Positions 1 through 11,407 of a stretch of 37,716 nucleotides of DNA are shown piece by piece (position 1 is the stretch's first letter; every line of letters starts with the position of its first letter). The translations under genes and the position numbers were made by a program. Source of the stretch: Tubiluchus corallicola (taxonomy: Eukaryota > Priapulida > Priapulimorpha > Priapulimorphida > Tubiluchidae); contig JAQGDQ010001168.1 in the NCBI GenBank assembly GCA_030141605.1, forward strand, positions 20,001-57,716, read 5' to 3'. The notes below the pieces were generated by a model, which saw only the letters and a list, made by a program, of their open reading frames with translations, did not search any database and was not told the DNA's origin.

Positions 1-1418
1 AAAAAGGACATTTTGTGCGTAAAATTTTTACCCAAGCTATAATATTTCTGAGTGAATAAATTTCTATTATTTTCCAACAATATATATAATTTATGGATAA
101 TCGTTTTAGTATAAAACTAGCAAAGGCCCCGCAAAAAAATTTGCTTATAAATACACTTATAAATCAATAATACGCGAACATCCTACACAGTCCTCACTTA
201 TAACGCAAAGCCAGCAGCAGCTTTTACTGGATTGAAGTTATAAACAGAGTATAATGGATGACGTCAGAACAATGGCTTTGCGTCAGCAGTTTTCCAAGCG
301 AAAATTGCCGAAAATAGAACATCTAATTAACTCGTCGTCGCTTCTCTTGGCGGATATGTCCTAACATATAGCCCACATCGTCGTGTAGCCCTGTTCTTCC
401 TCTTTCTAAAGAGCCGTATATCTCCTTCCGAGAGTCCCACCAGGCGCCGCCAGAACGTTTTTTCTGCAGGCTGTTTCGTCAAAATTTCGAAAAAATCGCG
501 AGTCGGGTCCGGGAAAACGCCCGTTACGGGACGCCGTGACCCTCTCGCAAATTCTAATTACGCTTATGACACCCCCGTTTCTGCAATCATGTTGTACGCC
601 TACAGCTGATTGGAGCACCAGCCAGAAAGACCAGCAGCAGTTTAGATAATGCCAGCGGTAGGCGGTGGATAATATTATACGTTTTATAGCATTCCTCTCC
701 CTATGTTAAAGCATGTGAAACAACCCCAAATATACGTCAATGTATTACGCAGAAAAATCCATTCTCAGGCATCTCGTAAGCCACTGCTAATGTAAACTGA
801 CATGGCCGCAAATAATAATTAAACAAGAATGTAATTAGTAAAGGTCATCATATGCGTTGCAGAACAGCAGCAGCATCAGCAGTAGGTACTAGGTAAATAT
901 GCTACCTGCTTTACTGTAATTATAGGGAACGTTCAATAACCCTATCTGTTTATTCTGTTAGGATCAGGTATATAATGTTGCAGCCGTGGCAGGCTTCCCA
1001 ATGCTGTCAATAGTAGGGCAATGCAAACATTCACCAGACAATTTAGCCATTTTGTTCTCTAAGCTGTGCACATCTTTTTCCAGATTTGAACAGCTGTGTC
1101 CAGTATCCAAAAATTAGTACTAAAATCCATAGCTAATTGCTTATTTACAAACTTGCTCGATTGATGTTTTTCCCGATGTTGACAGGAAGTCGGCAACATC
1201 TATCCTGGCGTCTGTACTTCCGGCTCCTGTGACATCAGTACCCGCGACTTGACAGCCACTAGCAACTTGACTCCCTCCGACATTTAACTTCAAAAGCGAG
1301 ACACGATACAAAAATGTGATTCAACTAGCCTACCGAAGTGCGACTCTTATCGAACAATTTGAGTGGGCCGTTATTTTAACTTACAAAAAATACTGACGCA
1401 AATTTAGAATTGAAATAA
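1..1418. other. No gene recognised
   Basis: AT-rich sequence in which I see no convincing coding region, RNA gene or element end. A 70-codon open frame at 406-618 on the minus strand has no recognisable motif and I treat it as chance. Confidence 0.5.
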
Positions 1419-1842
1419 ATATTGTTCCGGGGTTCGACCCGGTAGATAGCCTTACGGCCCGCCATCGGTGATGCGGGTAAGCGCTGCATAACGGACAGTC
1501 CAGAAATTTGAAAAAAAGAAACAACAAAACCAAAGCTTAGAAATCAAAAGGGACGGCTGAGAAGAACAACACAATAGAAAAAAACCCTGATGACAATGCT
1601 TCAAACCAAACCTCCACGACACTCGGCAGGCAGACAGGAGAAGTGCATTCCACGACAACCAGAAGACAACTGACGATGTCACGTGTTCGTTCTTTCCACA
1701 GGAAACCACTGCTCAACCAATCGCAGGTAATGTGATGAGCTTCCTGGTTTAAAGTGGAGGTCATAACATTACCTGTACGTTGGCTAGCTGGTGCCTACGA
1801 ATAGAACTGTATAATGCACTGTTCCCTGTTCAGCTCAATATT
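1419..1842 (-). repeat. Dispersed ~424-bp repeat, copy 1
   Basis: This block is closely matched by 21440-21866 in the same orientation, with small differences throughout. Both copies begin ATATTGTTCCGGGGTTCGA and end in CAGCTCAATATT, so the ends form a short inverted repeat (ATATTG/CAATAT). Read on the minus strand, the block close to 1419 contains GGGTCGAACCCCGG, which resembles a pol III B box with one mismatch, so a tRNA-related SINE is possible; a small TIR element is the alternative. The open frames inside are not conserved as proteins and I do not call a gene. Strand is set by the B-box-like motif and is tentative. Confidence 0.75.
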
Positions 1843-2037
1843 ATTGGCGGAATTACGGATATTCCAAGCGTCTTTTATAAAAATTGAAAACAAATTATTT
1901 GGTAGCCATTGCAGACTTATACTTTGTTTCGTTCAGAAAATTTGCGAATAAGTATTACTAAAGTTACAGAAAATAAATCAATTATTATTGCAATGTCAAT
2001 ATTTAAAAACACCACATATCACTATATATATATATGA

Positions 2038-2279
2038 TGTTATGACCCACCTGCCGATTTTAATTTAAGCGCCAGGTTGGCTTCTTACCTGTGTTCTGTA
2101 CTTGCTTTGGACCTAGTTAGTTAGTTGTTATTGAGGTGGAAGTAATGTCGGCTGCTCAGGACGACAGCCTTGATGTTTTGTTTTTGTTATTCTTGTGTTT
2201 ACTGGCAATAAAAATGAAGTAATGTTGGAAATGCATCTCCGTTTATTCACCATGTTTTGTGTAGCCAATTCCAACTCAT

Positions 2280-2283
<4 letters not shown>
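2038..2283 (+). mobile_element. Probable solo LTR (~246 bp)
   Basis: The segment starts TGTTATGACC and ends CTCATAACA, giving the TG...CA termini and an 8-base terminal inverted repeat (TGTTATGA/TCATAACA) usual for LTRs of Ty3/Gypsy-like retrotransposons. An AATAAA signal lies near 2206, in the right half, fitting plus-strand polarity. No internal gag-pol sequence or second LTR is visible, hence solo. A 5-bp target duplication is not clear because both flanks are TA microsatellite. An unrelated sequence with chance termini is the alternative. Confidence 0.5.

Positions 2284-2350
<67 letters not shown>
2284..2350. repeat. (TA)n microsatellite
   Basis: About 65 bp of almost pure alternating TA, directly abutting the probable LTR end. 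A shorter TA run lies at about 2022-2035 on the other side of the LTR. Confidence 0.95.
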
Positions 2351-2356
<6 letters not shown>

Positions 2357-2749
2357 TAGTAAGATACTTTTAATACCTTTGCCTATATGAAACAGTGTGT
2401 AGGAGTGGGCTTGGATACAAACTTGGATATTTGAACACAAGCCCAGTGCGATGACCACACAGCTCCTTGTGGCCAAAAAGGTCTTAATTCAATCCTAATT
2501 ACTAATCCTTTTAAAAGTGTTTTATCATGCTTGGTTTATAGCTCTTACTAAAACACAACACTTTGTATTACTTTTCGCCAGGACTACGTGTTGCTAATGC
2601 AGTTAAATTCACACTTGATTTATGCGTCCCGCAAAATTTAACTGCTAAAGACAAGACAAGTATAATGTATGGAGATGAGCTGTAATACGTTATCATTGAT
2701 GATTAGGCGTGTCACGTAGACGTACATAAGCAACTACAAGTATGCAGTG

Positions 2750-3395
2750 TCGTACCAGTCTCTTCAGTTTCTTTACATTAGACATCAACGAGCTGACTTG
2801 ATTCTTACTGACCAGTTGCTCTATGACCTTGTTGATTATGACTACAGACGTCTTTTTCTGTTGTCTCTTCAGCCTGTCTACATTAGACATCAATGAGGTG
2901 ACTTGAATCTTACTGACCAGTTGCTCTATGACCTTGTTGATTATGACTACAGACGTCTTTTTCTGTTGTCTCTTCAGCCTGTCTACATTAGACATCAATG
3001 AGGTGACTTGAATCTTACTGACCAGTTGCTCTATGACCTTGTTGATTATGACTACAGACGTCTTTTTCTGTTGTCTCTTCAGCCTGTCTACATTAGACAT
3101 CAATGAGATGACTTGAATCTTACTGACTAGTTGCTCTATGACCTTGTTGATTATGACTACAGACGTCTTTTTCTGTTGTCTCTTCAGCCTGTCTACATTA
3201 GACATCAACGAGCTGACTTGATTCTTACTGACCGGTTACGCCTACGTGACATGGCCTTGTTGATTATGACTACAGACGTCTTTTTCTGTTGTCTCTTCAG
3301 CCTCTCTACATTAAGCGTCAACGAGTTCACTTGATTCTTACTTACCAGTTGCTCCATGACCTTGTTGATTATGACTACAGACGTGTTTTGTGTTG
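2750..3395 (-). repeat. 105-bp tandem repeat, open in one minus frame
   Basis: The anchor GTTGATTATGACTACAGACG recurs at 2831, 2936, 3041, 3146, 3258 and 3364, a period of 105 bp in the centre and 112 and 106 bp near the right end; a partial unit precedes the first. Because 105 is 35 codons, a minus-strand frame (3208-2693) stays open for 171 codons and repeats a 35-residue unit starting MSNVDRLKRQQKK and containing TSVVIINKVIEQLVSK. The frame breaks where the period slips. The unit is basic and could form a helix, but no family is recognised and there is no sign of a promoter or splice context. I treat it as a minisatellite whose openness follows from its period. Confidence 0.85.
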
Positions 3396-3408
3396 TCTGA
3401 TGATACAA

Positions 3409-3570
3409 GGCTTCGTGGACATAATTTAAAGCTTACAAAGCCTCAAGTTCGACTCAATGTGCGTGTGTTTTGCGTGTCGAGTAATAAATGTATGGAACTC
3501 TTTGCCATGCTACACGGTTGATGCTTCTATCAGACTTTCGGCTGATTCTCCTGACCGGCACCTGGACACG
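3409..3570 (+). pseudogene. LINE reverse-transcriptase C-terminal scrap
   Basis: Translation from about 3415 reads RGHNLKLTKPQVRLNVRV and then, after a frame shift, CRVINVWNSLPCYTVDA. This matches the usual end of CR1/Jockey-type LINE ORF2 proteins, where a G-H-x-L-K-L segment is followed by a V-x-N-x-W-N-S-L-P segment. The needed frameshift and the short length mark it as a decayed 5'-truncated insertion. It directly follows the 105-bp array. Recognition is from memory of the family motif. Confidence 0.6.
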
Positions 3571-5185
3571 TGCTGTATTCTCATTAGTCTGTCAAACGTC
3601 CCAGAATTCGTTTGTGTTCGTAAAAGTGAACTAGTGTGACTTTCTCTGTAATTATGACGCCTCTAATTAGCCCCGAATACCCGGACGGACGTGCGGCTGG
3701 CCTAGTCTTTGAAGGACGCCGATTCATAAGCTTCTAAATCTTGAATGCACTCTCGGTTTATTAGCACAGATCGTTCGTTAATCAGATGCTTAATTATGAG
3801 TAGTCGTTTTGGCATCAAGCCAGTAGTATGAGTTTTTACTAATTATAGAATTCGATATCAGAGATACTGTAACGGCAAAATTCTTAATTGAAAACGAAAC
3901 ATTTGCCGAATCTTATTACTGAATGAGAAAATTCTTCTGTTACATTATAAATTGGTGTTTATGGTGTTTTGGTGCACGGTACGAATTCGTACGAAATCGT
4001 ACCCTACGTTCTCTGTGTTTTAAAAGAAAGCCCGTTTCTACTTGGTACCAATACGTCATCGCCTTATCACATTACGTCTGTCTTGGGCGGCGCGAATGTA
4101 CTTCTGCGTCCAGACGGGAGTTTCGTCGCCTCCGTAGGAGCCATAGTTTTGGTGAAGATATAAAGATCACATAAAGGGTCGTACGTTACATTTGCAGATT
4201 TATCCAAATTCGTGTGGAATACGGTTTCGTATACGTTTATGTGTATGTGTGTGTGTATGTATGTGTATGTTTATGTGTATAATGTGTATGTGACAATGTG
4301 ATCTATTCAATGCTTTTTATTATCATATCAATCGAATGTGATCATTACTAAAACTGTCGAGTTTCCATTCTTGGTTGTCAGAAATGTAGACACTTTATTT
4401 GTAATATTTTCCAATTATATATTTCATTAATTCAACAAGTCACTTTTCAAACCGAAGACTAACTTTACTGTAGTCCTCCATTAAACGTATCTTTTCAGTT
4501 GTACGTGTAACACACCTGTAAGCTTCTCTGTTATTTTGCGTCGATCGAACTGCAACGTTATTATGGATTTTCACAGGTTGTTTGCAACGCCCATGTTTCG
4601 ATTTTCCAAGTTGCCAGCGATTACCAGCGGGCAGTAAATTATAAGCAGACAACATTATTAATGATGCATGGCTACACGTTTATTATTAGACACCTGTGAA
4701 GATCAGCAGTGTTTTAGATTGTGTACAGGTATGAGTCTCCAGTCTATGGAAAGAACAAAGACTGTGATATTAAAGTTAAGGCGCCGTACATCCAGTACCC
4801 GGCTTTATTTCTTCTTTGACCAAAAAAATACACATAACGCGTACGTCAAAAGAGTAAGTAAGAAATGTAAGACTATCTTGAATTGATATGAAGCAAACTT
4901 AAAAAATAATGAGGTTCAGAAAAAGCAAAAATTACTAAATGCTTATTGTTTATGATTTTCCATTTTATTGACTACGTAGTCTTTATGCAACCAGTTTTTA
5001 AATCAATTTTTTTCCACGTATTCACCGGTAAAAATTCTTGATGGTCTTGTGAATGAATGCAGAGTGAATGCTTGAATAGGGGATGAAAATGGATCATCTG
5101 CGTCAAGTTTTTAATGAAAATGATAATGTGGTTTATACATGTTATGTACTCTTTATTAGCTGTTATGAGTAGCCAACAAGTTAAG
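3571..5185. other. No gene recognised
   Basis: Nothing coding is supported here. A GT/AT-rich simple tract occurs at about 4238-4290. Open frames at 3923-4174 and 4440-4655 lack motifs. Confidence 0.5.
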
Positions 5186-5195
5186 AGAGAGAGAA

Positions 5196-5240
<45 letters not shown>

Positions 5241-5367
5241 GAAAGAGAGAGAGAGAGTGTGTGTGAGAGAGAGAGGGGGAGGAGGGAGACAGGGAGGGAG
5301 AGAGGGAGGGAGGGAGGGAGAGAGAGATGGAGAGAGAGAGAGAGAAGGGGAGAGGGAGGGAGAGAGG

Positions 5368-5454
<87 letters not shown>
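5186..5454. repeat. (GA)n microsatellite with GGGA variants
   Basis: A purine-only strand of about 270 bp: pure GA runs at both ends (the right one about 85 bp) and GGGA/GGAG variants in the middle. The Arg-Glu and Leu-Ser frames through it are products of the repeat. Long purine/pyrimidine mirror tracts of this kind can adopt triplex structures (general knowledge). Confidence 0.95.
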
Positions 5455-5785
5455 GATAAAATACGTTTGCTCATTCAAGACAATGCGTCTCTCTTTAAAA
5501 CGCTTCAAACTACTGCCTACTTTATTACTTTATATATCACGGATAATCCTTCATGTGAGGCACTGAATCAGCAGAGGAGGTGCACTCTGATAAAGATGTT
5601 TTCTTTTTCAACGAGTCGCTAAATAGCAGATGAAACCGCTTAGAAGCACGTTTCACGACGGTTAACCAGCGAATTACTAATCAGGCCAAGACATGTTTAG
5701 CTTCGCAGCCTATCATAGCTTGTGAGCACTGAATGGTAAAAGTTTACAATGCCCCTCACACAAGAAATTGTTTCGTGAAGCGGAT

Positions 5786-5888
5786 TAGGATTAGGGTTAG
5801 GGTTAGGATTAGGAATAGGAATAGGATTAGGGTTAGGCTTAGGATTAGGGTTAAGGTTAGGGTTAGAGCTGGAGTTAGAGTTAAGGTA
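5786..5888 (+). repeat. Interstitial TTAGGG-like telomeric tract
   Basis: About 100 bp of degenerate hexamers: GGATTA, GGGTTA, GGAATA, GGCTTA, GGGTTAAGG and GGGTTAGAG. TTAGGG is the ancestral animal telomere unit. The tract is degenerate and lies internally, so it is an old interstitial site and not a chromosome end. Confidence 0.8.
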
Positions 5889-6517
5889 TTTAAATTGTGT
5901 GGGCACTTGTAAAACTCCTTTATTCACAAACAGAAAGTCCTTGTTACACCGTGTTATGCCGTGTAACTTGAGATGGATAGTTCTTTATAGGGCACTAGTG
6001 TTACTTATAGGATTTCTATAAGTTTTGCTAAGCACAAAGAGAAGCGAACTTTTGTATTTAGTAACTAACTTTTGCAAAAAGACAAGTGCTCTTCTTGGGG
6101 AACTACAAAAAGCAATAGTCGACTTGTAAGCCTTCTTCTTCAAAGATTTGCTTGTCACACATACGAACCAGAGCCGGTCTTGCTGGTCTTGAGCTAAGCC
6201 ATAAGTCTCTGTGGTAATCGAGCCAGGTTTTTTTGAAGTTGTTGCACAATTTGGTTGGTTTATTTAATTTCACTTCTGAGCTATTTACCGTCTACTTTGG
6301 ACAAGCGAAACACGTCATGTTACGGCTCAACAGCAAACAAAAATTTTCACCAAATTGATGCGAAAATTCTTACAAATGTTCCTGTTCGACAGTGAATGTT
6401 GTTGCCGTACTGGCGGCACACGCGCGATTTTATCGAGCAACTGAAAGTGGCTGTTGCACATTAATTATCAATTCTTTTAACGACACTACATTATTTTCTT
6501 GAGTGACAAAAATTGCC

Positions 6518-6835
6518 GACAAAAGTTGAATAACTTCGATAAGTTTATAATTTCTATAGAGCGATAAAACAGTGTCCATAATTATAATGATAATTAGCTC
6601 TTACTTACTGGCTGTTGTAAGGCATCTGTAGGTTCAGGTATGCAACATGAGGAAAGGCAAAACGCTTTGGTTGATGGCGACAAAAGTTGGATAACTTCGA
6701 TAAGTTTATAATTTCTATAGGGCGATAAAACAGTGTCCATAATTGTAATGACTAGCTGTTACTTACTGGCTGTTGTAAGGCATCTGTAGGTTCAGGTATG
6801 CAACATGAGGAAAGGCAAAACTCTTTGGTTGATTC
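6518..6835 (+). repeat. 161-bp tandem duplication (2 units)
   Basis: The block starting GACAAAAGTTGAATAACTTC at 6518 recurs at 6679 with few differences (GACAAAAGTTGGATAACTTC), including the shared end AGGAAAGGCAAAAC followed by CTTTGGTTGAT. Substitutions and short deletions separate the two units, so the duplication is recent but not brand new. No coding content. Confidence 0.9.
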
Positions 6836-7118
6836 AATTAAAAGCTATGAAGCGACGCAGTAGAAATAGTTGTCACAACGGATTATTTAAACTCTTGCCG
6901 CCTGGTATAATCATGAAAATGTAAGCGAGTGAAAAGAAAATGCAGCATCGTCATCATCATCGTCGTCATCGTCAGCTCCACTCATGACTTTAAAAAATCT
7001 TTTAATGACATTTCAAAATTGCTATTACCACAGACTTTTGTGGTCAATCTTGATATAAGGCTGTTAACATGAAACATAGTAATATCTTTTCGATAATCAT
7101 GTTATGTTTTAACTGTCT

Positions 7119-7125
7119 ACCTACC
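7119..7125 (-). other. 5' splice donor of the NCKX exon
   Basis: On the minus strand the sequence reads CAG|GTAGGT, a near-consensus donor, exactly where NCKX homology stops and meaningless codons begin. The splice is phase 0, after Gln298. Confidence 0.85.
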
Positions 7126-8018
7126 TGTAGTTCAGGATGTAGGTGCTCAGGCTGTGGCACAATGTCATGTTGTCCAGCAGCGCCCCCAGCGGGCGCAAGG
7201 GGTGGTCCACCTGCAACCAAAGGGTCTGTACTTTGGACCCTGACAACTTTGTTCCTGTTCAACCACCTCTTGACTTGTGTCTCAAAAAACATATTGTACT
7301 TCATAAACATCACGTAACATATGTACCACAATAGCAAGATGCTACTTTCCCATGATTCAATTATGCCGCCATGGAAAAATCCTATAAGCAGCCCTAATGA
7401 TACACTATAGAATACTACATCCCTAAATAACGGCCACCAGGTGAGTTCCAGCACAGTTCTACTAAACATGGCGCACATGCCAATAACAAAGAGAATGTTG
7501 AAGACAGCAGAGCCAACAATAGTACCTATACCCACGTTGCTGTGTGCAAAGAAGACACCGATGATGCTGGTGAACAACTCAGGTGCTGAACCGCCAGCCG
7601 CCATGAACGTGGCGCCCGCCACGTCATCGGCAATGTTTAATGAGTGCGTTATGACACCTAAAGCCGGCACGAAGAATTCATCACAAACTATTGCCAGCGC
7701 GACGAACATGTAGACCATACCGAGAATGTGAAGAATCACAGCACCATGTCGAAGTTGGGTCAGAGTGAAGGTTCTAGGAGGATAGATACCACCAGGCGTT
7801 GTACTCGCAGGCGTTGTCGATGTCATATTGGAGCTTTCGTTCCGCGTCTGTAGAAGTCGCCTCTGCTGAAAGACATCTGGGGCACCATATAATTCATGGG
7901 CCTGTCCCCCAATGTCCTTGATGTATATCTGATGCACCATTGAAAACAGGAACAAGCCAACTATAACCAGGAGCCGTAGAGCACGGGTCCTTTTTTGAAA
8001 GATGCTTGATAGTTCCAT
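7125..8018 (-). CDS. K+-dependent Na+/Ca2+ exchanger (NCKX/SLC24), 5' coding exon
   Basis: The exon encodes the first 298 residues of an SLC24-type antiporter, which in known members exports Ca2+ and K+ in exchange for Na+ across the plasma membrane or internal membranes. The start is the first ATG after an in-frame TAG four codons upstream and has a good context (G at -3, G at +4). Residues 14-30 form a hydrophobic signal-anchor-like segment; residues 31-90 are an extracellular, Thr/Ser-rich stretch with N-glycosylation sequons at N60 and N64. The alpha-1 repeat spans about 126-188: [24 protein letters not shown], then [16 protein letters not shown], with the ion-binding Glu at 147. Further membrane segments lie at about 94-114, 197-217 and 225-245. 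A basic stretch and a Gly/Ala/Pro-rich start of the large cytoplasmic loop follow. The exon ends CTACAG|GTAGGT, a canonical phase-0 donor. The alpha-2 half is not found in the 7.1 kb downstream. Which SLC24 subtype it is I cannot say. Confidence 0.93.
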
Positions 8019-9120
8019 GACCGTGAACTAAGAGTGATGACCAGTAATTTTTCCTCCTCTCACGTTTCTTCCATTGCTGACCACTCAGCGGTGCGTGTTC
8101 TCATAACTTTGGATTAGGTCAGTAATAGCATCCTCCACTGTTGCTATGACAAGAAACTTTGTGGGCAGCATCAGCATCAGTGGCGTGCTTAGCCAGGTGG
8201 TACAGATCAATAACCTGTCTTGATCTGACGGCGCTTGCTCCGATTCGCTGGCTGGCTTCAGCAGCTAGAATAGCCATTGTAAAGCACGTGATCAACGGCA
8301 CCCTATTTGGGCGTTGCCATGGCGACTGCTTATTCTGCGAAAATGCTAGTCAGATGTGTTTATCAACATGCCGTGATAATTTATTATGAAAATTTACATA
8401 GATGAAGCTGAAAACAGAAAAGTCTTCATGAAGACGCTTTCAATATACAGAAGGGGAGTCAATGAGCAGAAGAAAAAGGACAGAATCAGCGTCCTGTTAT
8501 TTTTGACCTTTAATATGTTTCTTTCTCTTCTTCATGTGCCAAGTACTTTAGAGGCTTGAAACACCTGAACAGTTAATATACAGATGCAACAAAGCAGACG
8601 CTAATTGAAGAAAATACCTATTAGAAACCCTGCAGGGAGAGAACATAAGCAGTGTAATTTTAGAAAAAAGACGAAGCATTAAATAAAGCTTTGGTTCATT
8701 TTGTGATAGACGGTTTTATCTTTTCAGTTTTGGGATGTAAAAGAGCTCATCCACACATGTGTATAGATATTTAAATACTTGTATGTGTATAACTCAGGCA
8801 AAATTTGTCTTGGTTTTATTGTAAATTTTAGCAAAAGTCCTTGTTCTTATGTAAGTAAAGCGTACATGTAGAAAAGTTTGTCACTTTTAATATTTTCCTA
8901 ATTGTGCAATCTAAATAATCCCAGTGAATGAATTCTGTAATTATGGACCCCAATTATCATATAAATAATTGCTAAAATGTTGCATAAGCAAGTATATGGT
9001 GCAGGTATTAAGGATATAATTATAATTGACCGTATTGTATATATATATACTCTTATATCATAATACAGTGCAGAATTATCAGCCTGCAAATAGAGGCCTT
9101 GCAAGTATATATATATATTG
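8019..9120. other. NCKX upstream region, promoter not resolved
   Basis: This stretch lies 5' of the NCKX start codon and must hold its 5' UTR and perhaps its promoter, unless a 5' UTR intron intervenes. It is less AT-rich around 8160-8340. I see no TATA box or other site that I can defend. A 60-codon minus-strand frame at 8119-8301 has no recognisable motif. Confidence 0.35.
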
Positions 9121-9134
9121 TGCAAATAAAGATT

Positions 9135-9184
9135 TATCATTATCATCATCATCATAATCATCATCATCATCATCGTCATCATTG

Positions 9185-9271
<87 letters not shown>

Positions 9272-9293
9272 CCATCACCATCATCATCGTCAC

Positions 9294-9325
<32 letters not shown>

Positions 9326-9363
9326 CCATCATCATCATCATCGTCGTCGTCGTCATCATTATC
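9135..9363. repeat. (CAT/ATC)n microsatellite
   Basis: About 225 bp of ATC trinucleotides with CGTC, CACC and TTATC interruptions. Long His, Ser and Met frames across it are by-products. A related GGT-rich patch follows at 9460-9510. Confidence 0.95.
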
Positions 9364-9599
9364 ATTTAGAGGCTTTCATAACTTGTAATCTCATTTCACT
9401 TAAGAAATGCAGTCATTGCCATTGGCGTAGTAATCATTCTTTCTAACACTGACTGTGGTTGAATGGTGGTGACAGTGACGGTGGTGGTGGTGGTGAAGGT
9501 GGTGCTGATGATAACAGAGGGCGCAGAGATGGCACCTCTGGTGGTCGAAAGAGAAAGCCTGGACAAAAATGGCGCCAGTTTTAAAAATCTACTCAATTG

Positions 9600-11407
9600 G
9601 TAATAGCAAAAATAATAAAATAATCAAGTAAATGAAAGAAAGACCTTAGATACGTAATGCAGGAATTCTAACAGGTTATTGATACTGACATCAGTATGCA
9701 GTGCGCCATTTTGCTCTGATTGCTCTCGCCAGATGTGTGTGAACACGCCCTAAGGAAACTGGCTTGAATAAATTGCACAAGTGTTTGATTGAGGAGACAG
9801 CGATCAATATATTCCGCTGAACATTGATGAACAAACAGAGATATTGATATGCAGACTTCTTAAACGAAAATACCCGTCAGAGATTCTGGACTGAGGCACT
9901 GAATGTGTAATCAGAGTCGCCATTATTCTAGCTGTATTCAGCGAGACTTGCAGAGAATTTCAAATGATCTTTCAAAAAGGCGAAAACCATTCGTCTCTTT
10001 TTGAATAACACTTTAGTGACTATACTGAGGAGCTTATTGTCTCTTTGTCACTTCATACCACATTTCACGAATAAATCATAAATCATTAAAATCGTCAATT
10101 CTGTATAATATCCAAGGGCAAATTAATGTTGAACATTTGCAAAACGTAAAAAATGAACATGAAATTTTGTCAAATTACGTTATCATCAGAACAATGAAGT
10201 AATATAAAACGTATTACTAGAGAGTGATGCTAACTTTGCCTAGTACATGAACGTTGAACAATGAACATGAACATGAACATGAACAATGAAGAAATATAAA
10301 ACGTATTACTAGAGAGTGACGTTAAGTTTGCGTAGTACATGAACGTTCGCATTTAAACCTTCAAACGATGATAATCAACTTAACAATCAGGCAACTTAAC
10401 AATCAGGCAACTTAACAATCAGGCAACATATCAATCAAGCATTGGGATGCAATCATTGGACAACCTTCATCACTTCGTACGGATTATGATGGAGGGCTCA
10501 AGCGTTTTTCGGATGTTTTAGGTTGAGAAGAGGTTTATCGAAAGAAAATGAATTAAAACAGTTCGTGGCCATGACAGGCAGAAGTTCAATACTCGATTGT
10601 AACAGATTTGTCCGTTATTCACTGTTGAAAATCGACTATGATTGAGTTGAATCGACTATGACGTTGAACAAAGATAGTTGGCGCTTTTTCATAACGTGGC
10701 TAGATTTTCACTTTAATTTGGTTGGGCTAAGTATTTCACTGGGTCTAAGTGTTGTTTCAAACACACATGGTCAACAATAGGACAACTTCCGAATAGACGT
10801 GCACTTGTTTTGCTGTTGTGACATCCTTGCAAACGTTTTTGTTAATGCCGATATTTTTTATTGTATGTGCTGCTACAGAAGACTATTGAAGCCTGGTACT
10901 ATTTTAAATCTCCTCTAACCAGAGTGAAACGATGACACTTCGTCGGGATTATTTAATTACGTTATTTCTAAAATCGGAAATCACGTGGGGCGGGTGAAAA
11001 CCGGAACACAATGGCCCCGATGTTCTTTGATTTAAATCCCAGAGTATTAAACCAATCTAGAAGTTTCTACAGGGATTTTCACTCACTTTAAAACTTACAG
11101 AAAGTGATTATTCTGCGCCTATAATTCAATTTTCTTTCACAAATTTTCAAGTAGCGGTTTTTGCTCTTGGGAGCCAGAATAGATTCTCACGCAGTGAACG
11201 TAATGTGAAATGGCAAAGCTATTATGATACGACAACAAAATCTGTTTTGCGGGGGATCAAGACTTTTTATCTTTTTGCTAGATTAGTGAAGCTCATTTTC
11301 AAAAGGGAGGTGAATAAGAAACGGAAATTTTAAAATGACGTCGTAACTGTGACGACTACACTCCTGATGTAGGTTGTTTAGTATTTATTTTTCTAATACG
11401 CATTTCT
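9600..11407. other. Gene-free stretch with small duplications
   Basis: No gene recognised. A ~66-bp block containing ATATAAAACGTATTACTAG and ACTAGAGAGTGA is present at about 10195-10258 and again at 10284-10346, separated by GAACAT hexamers at 10255-10285. Four copies of CTTAACAATCAGGCAA, the last diverged, lie at about 10378-10440. Confidence 0.6.

Noticed and set aside
4972-5622. Long Ser/Leu and Arg/Glu frames
   Set aside because: They are translations of the GA microsatellite and change with its phase.
8119-8389. Short frames upstream of NCKX on both strands
   Set aside because: No motif and no splice connection to the NCKX frame, which has its own start after an in-frame stop.
8898-9446. 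Poly-Met, poly-His and poly-Ser frames
   Set aside because: Three frames of the same CAT microsatellite; no flanking coding signal.
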